From positions 3,822,143 through 3,886,142 of the forward strand of contig OY987227.1 in NCBI GenBank assembly GCA_963920705.1: 64,000 nucleotides of DNA, given 5' to 3'. Below the pieces are notes generated by a model. It was not told where the DNA came from. It was given only the letters and a program-made list of their open reading frames with translations, and did not search any database. This stretch comes from Odiellus spinosus. Its lineage: Eukaryota; Arthropoda; Arachnida; Opiliones; Phalangiidae. Shown here piece after piece: positions 1-12,124 of the stretch. A program made the translations under genes and the position numbers. Each line of letters opens with the position of its first letter. Position 1 is the first letter of the stretch.

Positions 1-501
1 TGATTTAATTAAATTAGTATCATTTGATTTAATTAAATTAGTATCATTTGATTTAATTAAATTAGTATCATTTGATTTAATTAAATTAGTATCATTTGAT
101 TTAATTAAATTAGTATCATTTGATTTAATTATTATTGTAGTATTATTTGAATTAATTATTATTGTAGTATTATTTGATTAAATTAAATTATTGTAGTATC
201 ATTTGATTAAATTAAATTATTGTAGTATCATTTGATTAAATTATTGTAGTATCATTTGATTAAATTATTGTAGTATCATTTGATTAAATTATTGTAGTAT
301 CATTTGATTAAATTATTGTAGTATCATTTGATTAAATTATTGTAGTATCATTTGATTAAATTAAATTATCGTAGTATCATTTAATTAGAAAAAAATTAAA
401 TTATCGTAGTATCATTTAATTAGAAAAAAATTAAATTATCGAAGTATCATTTAATTAGAAAAAATTAAATTATCGAAGTATCATTTAATTAGAAAAAAAT
501 T
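1..501 (+). repeat. Cassette 0 (left end cut by window)
   Basis: Five A units (1-120), two D (121-174, the second starting TGAATTAATT), two B' (175-232), five B (233-352) and four C (353-501; two CGTAG, two CGAAG). The A array continues beyond the window. The TGAATTAATT second D is shared with cassette 6. Confidence 0.9.
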
Positions 502-1699
502 AATTAGTATCATTTGATTTAATTAAATTAGTATCATTCGATTTAATTAAATTAGTATCATTTGATTTAATTAAATTAGTATCATTTGATTTAATTAAAT
601 TAGAATCATTTGATTTAATTAAATTAGTATCATTTGATTTAATTAAATTAGTATCATTTGATTTAATTAAATTAGTATCATTTGATTTAATTAAATTAGT
701 ATCATTTGATTTAATTAAATTAGTATCATTTGATTTAATTATATTAGTATCATTTGATTTAATTAAATTAGTATCATTTGATTTAATTAAATTAGTATCA
801 TTTGATTTAATTAAATTAGTATCATTTGATTTAATTAAATTAGTATCATTTGATTTAATTAAATTAGTATCATTTGATTTAATTAAATTAGTATCATTTG
901 ATTTAATTAAATTAGTATCATTTGATTTAATTAAATTAGTATCATTTGATTTAATTAAATAAGTATCATTTGATTTAATTAAATTAGTATCATTTGATTT
1001 AATTAAATTAGTATCATTTGATTTAATTAAATTAGTATCATTTGATTTAATTAAATTAGTATCATTTGATTTAATTAAATTAGTATCATTTGATTTAATT
1101 AAATTAGTATCATTTGATTTAATTAAATTAGTATCATTTGATTTAATTAAATTAGTATCATTTGATTTAATTAAATTAGTATCATTTGATTTAATTAAAT
1201 TAGTATCATTTGATTTAATTAAATTAGTATCATTTGATTTAATTAAATTAGTATCATTTGATTTAATTAAATTAGTATCATTTGATTTAATTAAATTAGT
1301 ATCATTTGATTTAATTAAATTAGTATCATTTGATGTAATTAAATTAGTATCATTTGATTTAATTAAATTAGTATCATTTGATTAAATTAAATTAGTATCA
1401 TTTGATTTAATTAAATTAGCATCATTTGATTTAATTAAATTAGTATCATTTGATTTAATTAAATTTGTATCATTTGATTTAATTAAATTAGTATCATTTG
1501 ATTTAATTATTATTGTAGTATCATTTGATTAAATTATTGTAGTATCATTTGATTAAATTAAATTATCGTAGTATCATTTAATTAGAAAAAAATTAAATTA
1601 TCGTAGTATCATTTAATTAGAAAAAAATTTAATTATCGAAGTATCATTTAATTAGAAAAAAATTAAATTATCGAAGTATCATTTAATTAGAAAAGAATT
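502..1699 (+). repeat. Cassette 1 (type IV)
   Basis: About 41 A units (502-1498), one D ending ATCATT (1499-1525), one B (1526-1549) and four C (1550-1699). The last units of the A array carry GATGTAATT, GATTAAATT, GCATC and TTTGTATC in that order. The last C spacer is GAAAAGAATT. Confidence 0.88.
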
Positions 1700-2156
1700 A
1701 ATTAGTATCATTTGATTTAATTAAATTAGTATCATTTGATTTAATTAAATTAGTATCATTTGATTTAATTAAATTAGTATCATTTGATTTAATTAAATTA
1801 GTATCATTTGATTTAATTAAATTAGTATCATTTGATTTAATTAAATTAGTATCATTTGATTTAATTAAATTAGTATCATTTGATTTAATTAAATTAGTAT
1901 CATTTGATTTAATTAAATTAGTATCATTTGATTTAATTAAATTAGTATCATTTGATTTAATTATTATTGTAGTATTATATGAATTAATTATTATTGTAGT
2001 ATTATTTGATTAAATTAAATTATCGTAGTATCATTTAATTAGAAAAAAATTAAATTATCGTAGTATCATTTAATTAGAAAAAAATTAAATTATCGAAGTA
2101 TCATTTAATTAGAAAAAAATTAAATTATCGAAGTATCATTTAATTAGAAAAAATTA
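1700..2156 (+). repeat. Cassette 2 (type III)
   Basis: About 10 A units, two D units joined through TATATGAATT (1953-2006), no B, and four C (2007-2156). It follows a GAAAAGAATT cassette, as do cassettes 22' and 27 of the same type. Confidence 0.88.
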
Positions 2157-2880
2157 ATTAGTATCATTTGATTTAATTAAATTAGTATCATTTGATTTAA
2201 TTAAATTAGTATCATTTGATTTAATTAAATTAGTATCATTTGATTTAATTAAATTAGTATCATTTGATTTAATTAAATTAGTATCATTTGATTTAATTAA
2301 ATTAGTATCATTTGATTTAATTAAATTAGTATCATTTGATTTAATTAAATTAGTATCATTTGATTTAATTAAATTAGTATCATTTGATTTAATTAAATTA
2401 GTATCATTTGATTTAATTAAATTAGTATCATTTGATTTAATTAAATTGGTATCATTTGATTTAATTAAATTAGTATCATTTGATTTAATTAAATTAGTAT
2501 CATTTGATTTAATTAAATTAGTATCATTTGATTTAATTAAATTAGTATCATTTGATTTAATTAAATTAGTATCATTTGATTTAATTAAATTAGTATCATT
2601 TGATTTAATTAAATTAGTATCATTTGATTTAATTAAATTAGTATCATTTGATTTAATTAAATTAGTATCATTTGATTTAATTAAATTAGTATCATTTGAT
2701 TTAATTAAATTAGTATCATTTGATTTAATTAAATTAGTATCATTTGATTTAATTATTATTGTAGTATTATTTGATTTAATTATTATTGTAGTATTATTTG
2801 ATTAAATTAAATTATTGTAGTATCATTTGATTAAATTAAATTATTGTAGTATCATTTGATTAAATTATTGTAGTATCATT
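2157..2880 (+). repeat. Cassette 3 (no C block)
   Basis: About 24 A units, two D (2745-2798), two B' (2799-2856), a single B (2857-2880), then a direct switch to the next A array with no C. One A unit has TTGG for TTAG at 2446, which opens a TTG-initiated frame but no ATG. The 22.6 kb homology begins inside this A array near 2384. Confidence 0.87.
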
Positions 2881-3456
2881 TGATTTAATTAAATTAGTAT
2901 CATTTGATTTAATTAAATTAGTATCATTTGATTTAATTAAATTAGTATCATTTGATTTAATTAAATCAGTATCATTTAATTTAATTAAATTAGTATCATT
3001 TGATTTAATTAAATTAGTATCATTTGATTTAATTAAATTAGTATCATTTGATTTAATTAAATTAGTATCATTTGATTTAATTAAATTAGTACCATTTGAT
3101 TTAATTAAATTAGTATCATTTGATTTAATTAAATTAGTATCATTTGATTTAATTAAATTAGTATCATTTGATTTAATTAAATTAGTATCATTTGATTTAA
3201 TTAAATTAGTATCATTTGATTTAATTAAATTAGTATCATTTGATTTAATTAAATTAGTATCATTTGATTTAATTAAATTAGTATCATTTGATTTAATTAA
3301 ATTAGTATCATTTGATTTAATTAAATTAATATCATTTGATTTAATTAAATTAGTATCATTTGATTTAATTAAATTAGTATCATTTGATTTAATTAAATTA
3401 GTATCATTTGATTTAATTAAATTAGTATCATTTGATTTAATTAAATTAGTATCATT
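2881..3456 (+). repeat. Family A type array (24 bp monomer, 24 units)
   Basis: This is a clean reference block of family A, exactly 24 units of 24 bp. Each unit is TGATTTAATTAA then ATTAGTATCATT. It holds the 12 bp perfect palindrome ATTTAATTAAAT, with a PacI-type TTAATTAA centre, and the core AGTATCATTT shared with the other families. There is no CpG. Point variants here are AAATCAG with CATTTAATT (about 2967), a TACCATTT unit (3092) and TTAATATC (about 3329). They recur in the second copy at the same relative places. Confidence 0.95.
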
Positions 3457-3510
3457 TGATTTAATTATTATTGTAGTATTATTTGATTTAATTATTATTG
3501 TAGTATTATT
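3457..3510 (+). repeat. Family D type pair (2 x 27 bp)
   Basis: Two 27 bp units reading TGATTTAATT then ATTATTGTAGTATTATT. D begins like A and continues like B, so it is a hybrid or transition unit. One or two D units follow the A array of nearly every cassette. The usual end is ATTATT; cassettes of type IV end it in ATCATT, and type III cassettes carry a TATATGAATT join between the two copies. Confidence 0.93.
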
Positions 3511-3712
3511 TGATTAAATTAAATTATTGTAGTATCATTTGATTAAATTAAATTATTGTAGTATCATTTGATTAAATTATTGTAGTATCATTTGATTAAA
3601 TTATTGTAGTATCATTTGATTAAATTATTGTAGTTTCATTTGATTAAATTATTGTAGTATCATTTGATTAAATTATTGTAGTATCATTTGATTAAATTAT
3701 TGTAGTATCATT
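3511..3712 (+). repeat. Family B' (2 x 29 bp) and B (6 x 24 bp) type block
   Basis: Two 29 bp B' units (with TTAAATTAAATTATTG) are followed by six 24 bp B units (TGATTAAATTATTG then TAGTATCATT). B' equals B with one extra AAATT. B lacks the palindrome of A and has no CpG. The third B unit carries a GTTTC variant, a marker found at the third B in most six-B cassettes of the left four fifths of the window. Confidence 0.93.
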
Positions 3713-3860
3713 TGATTAAATTAAATTATCGTAGTATCATTTAATTAGAAAAAAATTAAATTATCGTAGTATCATTTAATTAGAAAAAATTAAATTATCG
3801 AAGTATCATTTAATTAGAAAAAAATTAAATTATCGAAGTATCATTTAATTAGAAAAAAAT
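3713..3860 (+). repeat. Family C type block (4 x about 35 bp)
   Basis: Four units of about 35 bp containing TTAAATTATCGTAGTATC or TTAAATTATCGAAGTATC, then ATTTAATTAG and an A6-A7 tract. The first two units read CGTAG and the last two CGAAG, an order kept in nearly all cassettes. C carries nearly all the CpG dinucleotides in the array. The block ends in ATTAATTAG, which leads into the next A array and marks the cassette boundary. Confidence 0.93.
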
Positions 3861-4757
3861 TAATTAGTATCATTTGATTTAATTAAATTAGTATAATTTG
3901 ATTTAATTAAATTAGTATCATTTGATTTAATTAAATTAGTATCATTTGATTTAATTAAATTAGTATCATTTGATTTAATTAAATTAGTATCATTTGATTT
4001 AATTAAATTAGTATCATTTGATTTAATTAAATTAGTATCATTTGATTTAATTAAATTAGTATCATTTGATTTAATTAAATTAGTATCATTTGATTTAATT
4101 AAATTAGTATCATTTGATTTAATTAAATTAGTATCATTTGATTTAATTAAATTAGTATCATTTGATTTAATTAAATTGGTATCATTTGATTTAATTAAAT
4201 TAGTATCATTTGATTTAATTAAATTAGTATCATTTGATTTAATAAAATTAGTATCATTTGATTTAATTAAATTAGTATCATTTGATTTAATTAAATTAGT
4301 ATCATTTGATTTAATTAAATTAGTATCATTTGATTTAATTAAATTAGTATCATTTGATTTAATTAAATTAGTATCATTTGATTAAATTAAATTAGTATCA
4401 TTTGATTTAATTAAATTAGTATCATTTGATTTAATTATTATTGTAGTATTATTTGATTAAATTAAATTATTGTAGTATCATTTGATTAAATTAAATTATT
4501 GTAGTATCATTTGATTAAATTATTGTAGTATCATTTGATTAAATTATTGTAGTATAATTTGATTAAATTATTGTAGTATCATTTGATTAAATTATTGTAG
4601 TATCATTTGATTAAATTAAATTATCGTAGTATCATTTAATTAGAAAAAAATTAAATTATCGTAGTATCATTTAATTAGAAAAAAATTAAATTATCGAAGT
4701 ATCATTTAATTAGAAAAAAATTAAATTATCGAAGTATCATTTAATTAGAAAAAAATT
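3861..4757 (+). repeat. Cassette 5 (type V)
   Basis: About 23 A units (second has GTATAATTTG; TTGG at 4176; AATAAAATTAG at 4241), one D (4427-4453), two B' (4454-4511), four B with GTATAATTTG in the second, four C (4608-4757). Confidence 0.88.
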
Positions 4758-5582
4758 AATTAGTATCATTTGATTTAATTAAATTAGTATCATTTGATTT
4801 AATTAAATTAGTATCATTTGATTTAATTAAATTAGTATCATTTGATTTAATTAAATTAGTATCATTTGATTTAATTAAATTAGTATCATTTGATTTAACT
4901 AAATTAGTATCATTTGATTTAATTAAATTAGTATCATTTGATTTAATTAAATTAGTATCATTTGATTTAATTAAATTAGTATCATTTGATTTAATTAAAT
5001 TAGTATCATTTGATTTAATTAAATTAGTATCATTTGATTTAATTAAATTAGTATCATTTGATTTAATTAAATTAGTATCATTTGATTTAATTAAATTAGT
5101 ATCATTTGATTTAATTAAATTAGTATCATTTGATTTAATTAAATTAGTATCATTTGATTTAATTAAATTAGTATCATTTGATTTAATTAAATTAGTATCA
5201 TTTGATTTAATTATTATTGTAGTATTATTTGAATTAATTATTATTGTAGTATTATTTGATTAAATTAAATTATTGTAGTATCATTTGATTAAATTAAATT
5301 ATTGTAGTATCATTTGATTAAATTATTGTAGTATCATTTGATTAAATTATTGTAGTATCATTTGATTAAATTATTGTAGTATCATTTGATTAAATTATTG
5401 TAGTATCATTTGATTAAATTATTGTAGTATCATTCGATTAAATTAAATTATCGTAGTATCATTTAATTAGAAAAAAATTAAATTATCGTAGTATCATTTA
5501 ATTAGAAAAAAATTAAATTATCGAAGTATCATTTAATTAGAAAAAATTAAATTATCGAAGTATCATTTAATTAGAAAAAAAT
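4758..5582 (+). repeat. Cassette 6
   Basis: About 18 A units with one AACTAAATT variant (4899), two D (second TGAATTAATT; 5203-5256), two B', five B (5315-5434), four C entered through CATTCGATT (5435-5582); the third C tract is one base short. Confidence 0.88.
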
Positions 5583-6650
5583 TAATTAGTATCATTTGAT
5601 TTAATTAAATTAGTATCATTTGATTTATTTAAATTAGTATCATTTGATTTAATTAAATTAGTATCATTTGATTTAATTAAATTAGAATCATTTGATTTAA
5701 TTAAATTAGTATCATTTGATTTAATTAAATTAGTATCATTTGATTTAATTAAATTAGTATCATTTGATTTAATTAAATTAGTATCATTTGATTTAATTAA
5801 ATTAGTATCATTTGATTTAATTAAATTAGTATCATTTGATTTAATTAAATTAGTATCATTTGATTTAATTAAATTAGTATCATTTGATTTAATTAAATTA
5901 GTATCATTTGATTTAATTAAATTAGTATCATTTGATTTAATTAAATTAGTATCATTTGATTTAATTAAATTAGTATCATTTGATTTAATTAAATTAGTAT
6001 CATTTGATTTAATTAAATTAGTATCATTTGATTAATTTAAATTAGAATCATTTGATTTAATTAAATTAGTATCATTTGATTTAATTAAATTAGTATCATT
6101 TGATTTAATTAAATTAGTATCATTTGATTTAATTAAATTAGTATCATTTGATTTAATTAAATTAGTATCATTTGATTTAATTAAATTAGTATCATTTGAT
6201 TTAATTAAATTAGTATCATTTGATTTAATTATTATTGTAGTATTATTTGATTTAATTATTATTGTAGTATTATTTGATTAAATTAAATTATTGTAGTATC
6301 ATTTGATTAAATTAAATTATTGTAGTATCATTTGATTAAATTATTGTAGTATCATTTGATTAAATTATTGTAGTATCATTTGATTAAATTATTGTAGTAT
6401 CATTTGATTAAATTATTGTAGTTTCATTTGATTAAATTATTGTAGTATCATTTGATTAAATTATTGTAGTATCATTTGATTAAATTATTGTAGTATCATT
6501 TGATTAAATTAAATTATCGTAGTATCATTTAATTAGAAAAAAATTAAATTATCGTAGTATCATTTAATTAGAAAAAAATTAAATTATCGAAGTATCATTT
6601 AATTAGAAAAAAATTAAATTATCGAAGTATTTTTTAATTAGAAAAAAATT
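5583..6650 (+). repeat. Cassette 7 (type I)
   Basis: About 26 A units with TTTATTTAAATT, AGAATC and ATTAATTTAAATTAGAATC variants, two D (6221-6274), two B', seven B with GTTTC in the fourth, four C (6501-6650), the last C changed to GTATTTTTTAATT. Copy 7' has six B with GTTTC in the third, so one B was gained here or lost there. Confidence 0.88.
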
Positions 6651-8039
6651 AATTAGTATCATTTGATTTAATTAAATTAGTATAATTTGATTTAATTAAA
6701 TTAGTATCATTTGATTTAATTAAATTAGTATCATTTGATTTAATTAAATTAGTATCATTTGATTTAATTAAATTAGTATCATTTGATTTAATTTAATTAG
6801 TATCATTTGATTTAATTAAATTAGTATCATTTGATTTAATTAAATTATTATCATTTGATTTAATTAAATTAGTATCATTTGATTTAATTAAATTAGTATC
6901 ATTTGATTTAATTAAATTAGTATCATTTGTTTTAATTAAATTAGTATCATTTGATTTAATTAAATTAGTATCATTTGATTTAATTAAATTAGTATCATTT
7001 GATTTAATTAAATTAGTATCATTTGATTTAATTAAATTAGTATCATTTGATTTAATTAAATTAGTATCATTTGATTAAATTAAATTAGTATCATTTGATT
7101 TAATTAAATTAGTATCATTTGATTTAATTAAATTAGTATCATTTGATTTAATTAAATTAGTATCATTTGATTTAATTAAATTAGTATCATTTGATTAAAT
7201 TAAATTAGTATCATTTGATTTAATTAAATTAGCATCATTTGATTTAATTAAATTAGTATCATTTGATTTAATTAAATTAGTATCATTTGATTTAATTAAA
7301 TTAGTATCATTTGATTTAATTATTATTGTAGTATTATTTGATTAAATTAAATTATTGTAGTATCATTTGATTAAATTAAATTATTGTAGTATCATTTGAT
7401 TAAATTAAATTATTGTAGTATCATTTGATTAAATTATTGTAGTATCATTTGATTAAATTATTGTAGTATCATTTGATTAAATTATTGTAGTATCATTTGA
7501 TTAAATTATTGTAGTATCATTTGATTAAATTATTGTAGTATCATTTGATTAAATTATTGTAGTATCATTTGATTAAATTATTGTAGTATCATTTGATTAA
7601 ATTATTGTAGTATCATTTGATTAAATTATTGTAGTATCATCTGATTAAATTATTGTAGTATCATTTGATTAAATTATTGTAGTATCATTTGATTAAATTA
7701 TTGTAGTATCATTTGATTAAATTATTGTAGTATCATTTGATTAAATTATTGTAGTATCATTTGATTAAATTATTGTAGTATCATTTGATTAAATTAAATT
7801 ATCGTAGTATCATTTAATTAGAAAAAAATTAAATTATCGTAGTATCATTTAATAGAAAAAAATTAAATTATCGAAGTATCATTTAATTAGAAAAAAATTA
7901 AATTATCGAAGTATCATTTAATTAGAAAAAAATTAAATTATCGAAGTATCATTTAATTAGAAAAAAATTAAATTATCGAAGTATCATTTAATTAGAAAAA
8001 AATTAAATTATCGAAGTATCATTTAATTAGAAAAAAATT
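6651..8039 (+). repeat. Cassette 8 (type II)
   Basis: About 27 A units (GTATAATTTG in the second, then TTTAATTTAATTAG, TTATTATC, TTGTTTTAATT, two GATTAAATT, GCATC), one D (7312-7338), three B' (7339-7425), 15 B with CATCTGATT near 7641, seven C (7786-8039) with AATAGAAAAA in the second. The C expansion is in the CGAAG form (2 + 5). Confidence 0.88.
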
Positions 8040-8470
8040 AATTAGTATCATTTGATTTAATTAAATTAGTATCATTTGATTTAATTAAATTAGTATCATT
8101 TGATTTAATTAAATTAGTATCATTTGATTTAATTAAATTAGTATCATTTGATTTAATTAAATTAGTATCATTTGATTTAATTAAATTAGTATCATTTGAT
8201 TTAATTAAATTAGTATCATTTGATTTAATTAAATTAGTATCATTTGATTTAATTAAATTAGTATCATTTGATTTAATTATTATTGTAGTATTATATGAAT
8301 TAATTATTATTGTAGTATTATTTGATTAAATTAAATTATCGTAGTATCATTTAATTAGAAAAAAATTAAATTATCGTAGTATCATTTAATTAGAAAAAAA
8401 TTAAATTATCGAAGTATCATTTAATTAGAAAAAAATTAAATTATCGAAGTATCATTTAATTAGAAAAAAT
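8040..8470 (+). repeat. Cassette 9 (type III)
   Basis: About 9 A units, two D with TATATGAATT (8269-8322), no B, four C (8323-8470). Confidence 0.88.
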
Positions 8471-9774
8471 TAATTAGTATCATTTGATTTAATTAAATTA
8501 GTATCATTTGATTTAATTAAATTAGTATCATTTGATTTAATTAAATTAGTATCATTTGATTTAATTAAATTAGTATCATTTGATTTAATTAAATTAGTAT
8601 CATTTGATTTAATTAAATTAGTATCATTTGATTTAATTAAATTAGTATCATTTGATTTAATTAAATTAGTATCATTTGATTTAATTAAATTAGTATCATT
8701 TGATTTAATTAAATTAGTATCATTTGATTTAATTAAATTAGTATCATTTGATTTAATTAAATTAGTATCATTTGATTTAATTAAATTAGTATCATTTGAT
8801 TTAATTAAATTAGTATCATTTGATTTAATTAAATTAGTATCATTTGATTTAATTAAATTAGTATCATTTGATTTAATTAAATTAGTATCATTTGATTTAA
8901 TTAAATTAGTATCATTTGTTTAATTAAATTAGTATCATTTGATTTAATTAAATTAGTATCATTTGATTTAATTAAATTAGTATCATTTGATTTAATTAAA
9001 TTAGTATCATTTGATTTAATTAAATTAGTATCATTTGATTTAATTAAATTAGTATCATTTGATTTAATTAAATTAGTATCATTTGATTTAATTAAATTAG
9101 TATCATTTGATTTAATTAAATTAGTATCATTTGATTTAATTAAATTAGTATCATTTGATTTAATTAAATTAGTATCATTTGATTTAATTAAATTAGTATC
9201 ATTTGATTTAATTAAATTAGTATCATTTGATTTAATTAAATTAGTATCATTTGATTTAATTAAATTAGTATCATTTGATTTAATTAAATTAGTATCATTT
9301 GATTTAATTAAATTAGTATCATTTGATTTAATTAAATTAGTATCATTTGATTTAATTAAATTAGTATCATTTGATTTAATTAAATTAGTATCATTTGATT
9401 TAATTATTATTGTAGTATTATTTGATTAAATTAAATTATTGTAGTATCATTTGATTAAATTAAATTATTGTAGTATCATTTGATTAAATTATTGTAGTAT
9501 CATTTGATTAAATTATTGTAGTATCATTTGATTAAATTATTGTAGTTTCATTTGATTAAATTATTGTAGTATCATTTGATTAAATTATTGTAGTATCATT
9601 TGATTAAATTATTGTAGTATCATTTGATTAAATTAAATTATCGTAGTATCATTTAATTAGAAAAAAATTAAATTATCGTAGTATCATTTAATTAGAAAAA
9701 AATTAAATTATCGAAGTATCATTTAATTAGAAAAAAATTAAATTATCGAAGTATCATTTAATTAGAAAAAAATT
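8471..9774 (+). repeat. Cassette 10
   Basis: About 38 A units with a one-base deletion (TTTGTTTAATT near 8915), a single D (9396-9422), two B', six B with GTTTC in the third, four C (9625-9774). Copy 10' has two more A units. Confidence 0.88.
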
Positions 9775-10961
9775 AATTAGTATCATTTGATTTAATTAAA
9801 TTAGTATAATTTGATTTAATTAAATTAGTATCATTTGATTAAATTAAATTAGTATCATTTGATTAAATTAAATTAGTATCATTTGATTTAATTAAATTAG
9901 TATCATTTGATTTAATTAAATTAGTATCATTTGATTTAATTAAATTAGTATCATTTGATTTAATTAAATTAGTATCATTTGATTTAATTAAATTAGTATC
10001 ATTTGATTTAATTAAATTAGTATCATTTGATTTAATTAAATAAGTATCATTTGATTTAATTAAATTAGTATCATTTGATTTAATTAAATTAGTATCATTT
10101 GATTTAATTAAATTAGTATCATTTGATTTAATTAAATTAGTATCATTTGATTTAATTAAATTAGTATCATTTGATTTAATTAAATTAGTATCATTTGATT
10201 TAATTAAATTAGTATCATTTGATTTAATTAAATTAGTATCATTTGATTTAATTAAATTAGTATCATTTGATTTAATTAAATTAGTATCATTTGATTTAAT
10301 TAAATTAGTATCATTTGATTTAATTAAATTAGTATCATTTGATTTAATTAAATTAGTATCATTTGATTTAATTAAATTAGTATCATTTGATGTAATTAAA
10401 TTAGTATCATTTGATTTAATTAAATTAGTATCATTTGATTAAATTAAATTAGTATCATTTGATTTAATTAAATTAGCATCATTTGATTTAATTAAATTAG
10501 TATCATTTGATTTAATTAAATTTGTATCATTTGATTTAATTAAATTAGTATCATTTGATTTAATTATTATTGTAGTATTATTTGATTTAATTATTATTGT
10601 AGTATTATTTGATTAAATTAAATTATTGTAGTATCATTTGATTAAATTAAATTATTGTAGTATCATTTGATTAAATTATTGTAGTATCATTTGATTAAAT
10701 TATTGTAGTATCATTTGATTAAATTATTGTAGTTTCATTTGATTAAATTATTGTAGTATCATTTGATTAAATTATTGTAGTATCATTTGATTAAATAATT
10801 GTAGTATCATTTGATTAAATTAAATTATCGTAGTATCATTTAATTAGAAAAAAATTAAATTATCGTAGTATCATTTAATTAGAAAAAAATTAAATTATCG
10901 AAGTATCATTTAATTAGAAAAAAATTAAATTATCGAAGTATTTTTTAATTAGAAAAAAATT
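9775..10961 (+). repeat. Cassette 11 (type I)
   Basis: About 32 A units with GTATAATTTG in the second, TAAG at 10041, then GATGTAATT, GATTAAATT, GCATC and TTTGTATC at the end; two D (10556-10609), two B', six B with GTTTC, four C (10812-10961) with GTATTTTTTAATT in the last. Confidence 0.88.
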
Positions 10962-12124
10962 AATTAGTATCATTTGATTTAATTAAATTAGTATAATTTG
11001 ATTTAATTAAATTAGTATCATTTGATTTAATTAAATTAGTATCATTTGATTTAATTAAATTAGTATCATTTGATTTAATTAAATTAGTATCATTTGATTT
11101 AATTAAATTAGTATCATTTGATTTAATTAAATTAGTATCATTTGATTTAATTAAATTAGAATCATTTGATTTAATTAAATTAGTATCATTTGATTTAATT
11201 AAATTAGTATCATTTGATTTAATTAAATTAGTATCATTTGATTTAATTAAATTAGTATCATTTGATTTAATTAAATTAGTATCATTTGATTTAATTAAAT
11301 TAGTATCATTTGATTTAATTAAATTAGTATCATTTGATTTAATTAAATTAGTATCATTTGATTTAATTAAATTAGTATCATTTGATTTAATTAAATTAGT
11401 ATCATTTGATTTAATTAAATTAGTATCATTTGATTTAATTAAATTAGTATCATTTGATTTAATTAAATTAGTATCATTTGATTTAATTAAATTAGTATCA
11501 TTTGATTTAATTAAATTAGTATCATTTGATTAATTTAAATTAGAATCATTTGATTGAATTAAATTAGTATCATTTGATTTAATTAAATTAGTATCATTTG
11601 ATTTAATTAAATTAGTATCATTTGATTTAATTAAATTAGTATCATTTGATTTAATTAAATTAGTATCATTTGATTTAATTAAATTAGTATCATTTGATTT
11701 AATTAAATTAGTATCATTTGATTTAATTATTATTGTAGTATTATTTGATTTAATTATTATTGTAGTATTATTTGATTAAATTAAATTATTGTAGTATCAT
11801 TTGATTAAATTAAATTATTGTAGTATCATTTGATTAAATTATTGTAGTATCATTTGATTAAATTATTGTAGTATCATTTGATTAAATTATTGTAGTTTCA
11901 TTTGATTAAATTATTGTAGTATCATTTGATTAAATTATTGTAGTATCATTTGATTAAATTATTGTAGTATCATTTGATTAAATTAAATTATCGTAGTATC
12001 ATTTAATTAGAAAAAAATTAAATTATCGTAGTATCATTTAATTAGAAAAAAATTAAATTATCGAAGTATCATTTAATTAGAAAAAAATTAAATTATCGAA
12101 GTATTTTTTAATTAGAAAAAAATT
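10962..12124 (+). repeat. Cassette 12 (type I)
   Basis: About 31 A units (GTATAATTTG, AGAATC, ATTAATTTAAATTAGAATC followed by GATTGAATT), two D (11719-11772), two B', six B with GTTTC, four C (11975-12124) with GTATTTTTTAATT. Close relative of cassette 7. Confidence 0.88.

Larger units (their letters stand above)
2881..3860 (+). repeat. Cassette 4 (type I, used as reference)
   Basis: 24 A, two D, two B', six B with GTTTC in the third, four C. The third C tract has A6 where copy 2 has A7. Copy 2 (cassette 4') has one more A unit. Confidence 0.92.
5583..9774 (+). repeat. Module of cassettes 7-10 (about 5.4 kb period), first copy
   Basis: Four consecutive cassettes (types I, II, III, then a single-D relative of I) recur as cassettes 12-15. 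Shared markers include AGAATC and ATTAATTTAAATTAGAATC in 7/12, TTTAATTTAATTAG, TTATTATC and TTGTTTTAATT in 8/13, a triple B' with a long B run, AATAGAAAAA in the second C unit, and the TATATGAATT D pair in 9/14. D-block offsets are 5498, 5474, 5583 and 5343 bp. Confidence 0.85.

Noticed and set aside
353-501. A7 tracts of C blocks as terminators or poly(A) tails of retroelements
   Set aside because: There is no GC-rich stem before the tract, and no reverse transcriptase, target-site duplication or element body. The tract is an internal part of a 35 bp repeat.
2446-2805. 119-residue open frame of LVSFDLIK repeats
   Set aside because: It begins with a TTG created by a single TTAG to TTGG change in an A unit and is only the A/D satellite read in its open frame. 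It has no ATG, no ribosome binding site and no non-repetitive residues. The same applies to the copy at 25054-25413.
2881-3456. Yeast-type replication origin (ARS consensus)
   Set aside because: I found no good match to WTTTAYRTTTW in the A unit; AT richness alone is not evidence.
3713-3860. Phased A tracts causing intrinsic DNA curvature
   Set aside because: The spacing of 35 bp is about 3.3 helical turns, and A units recur every 24 bp (about 2.3 turns), so tracts are not in helical phase and bends should not add up.
3861-3900. GTATAATTT as a TATA or -10 promoter element
   Set aside because: It is a one-base variant of GTATCATTT in an 87% AT repeat, fixed by cassette ancestry, with no partner element or gene downstream.
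4176-4385. 69-residue open frame of LVSFDLIK repeats
   Set aside because: Again a TTG from one TTGG variant, ended by a GATTAAATT unit. Satellite sequence, not a gene. The copy at 26809-27018 has the same cause.
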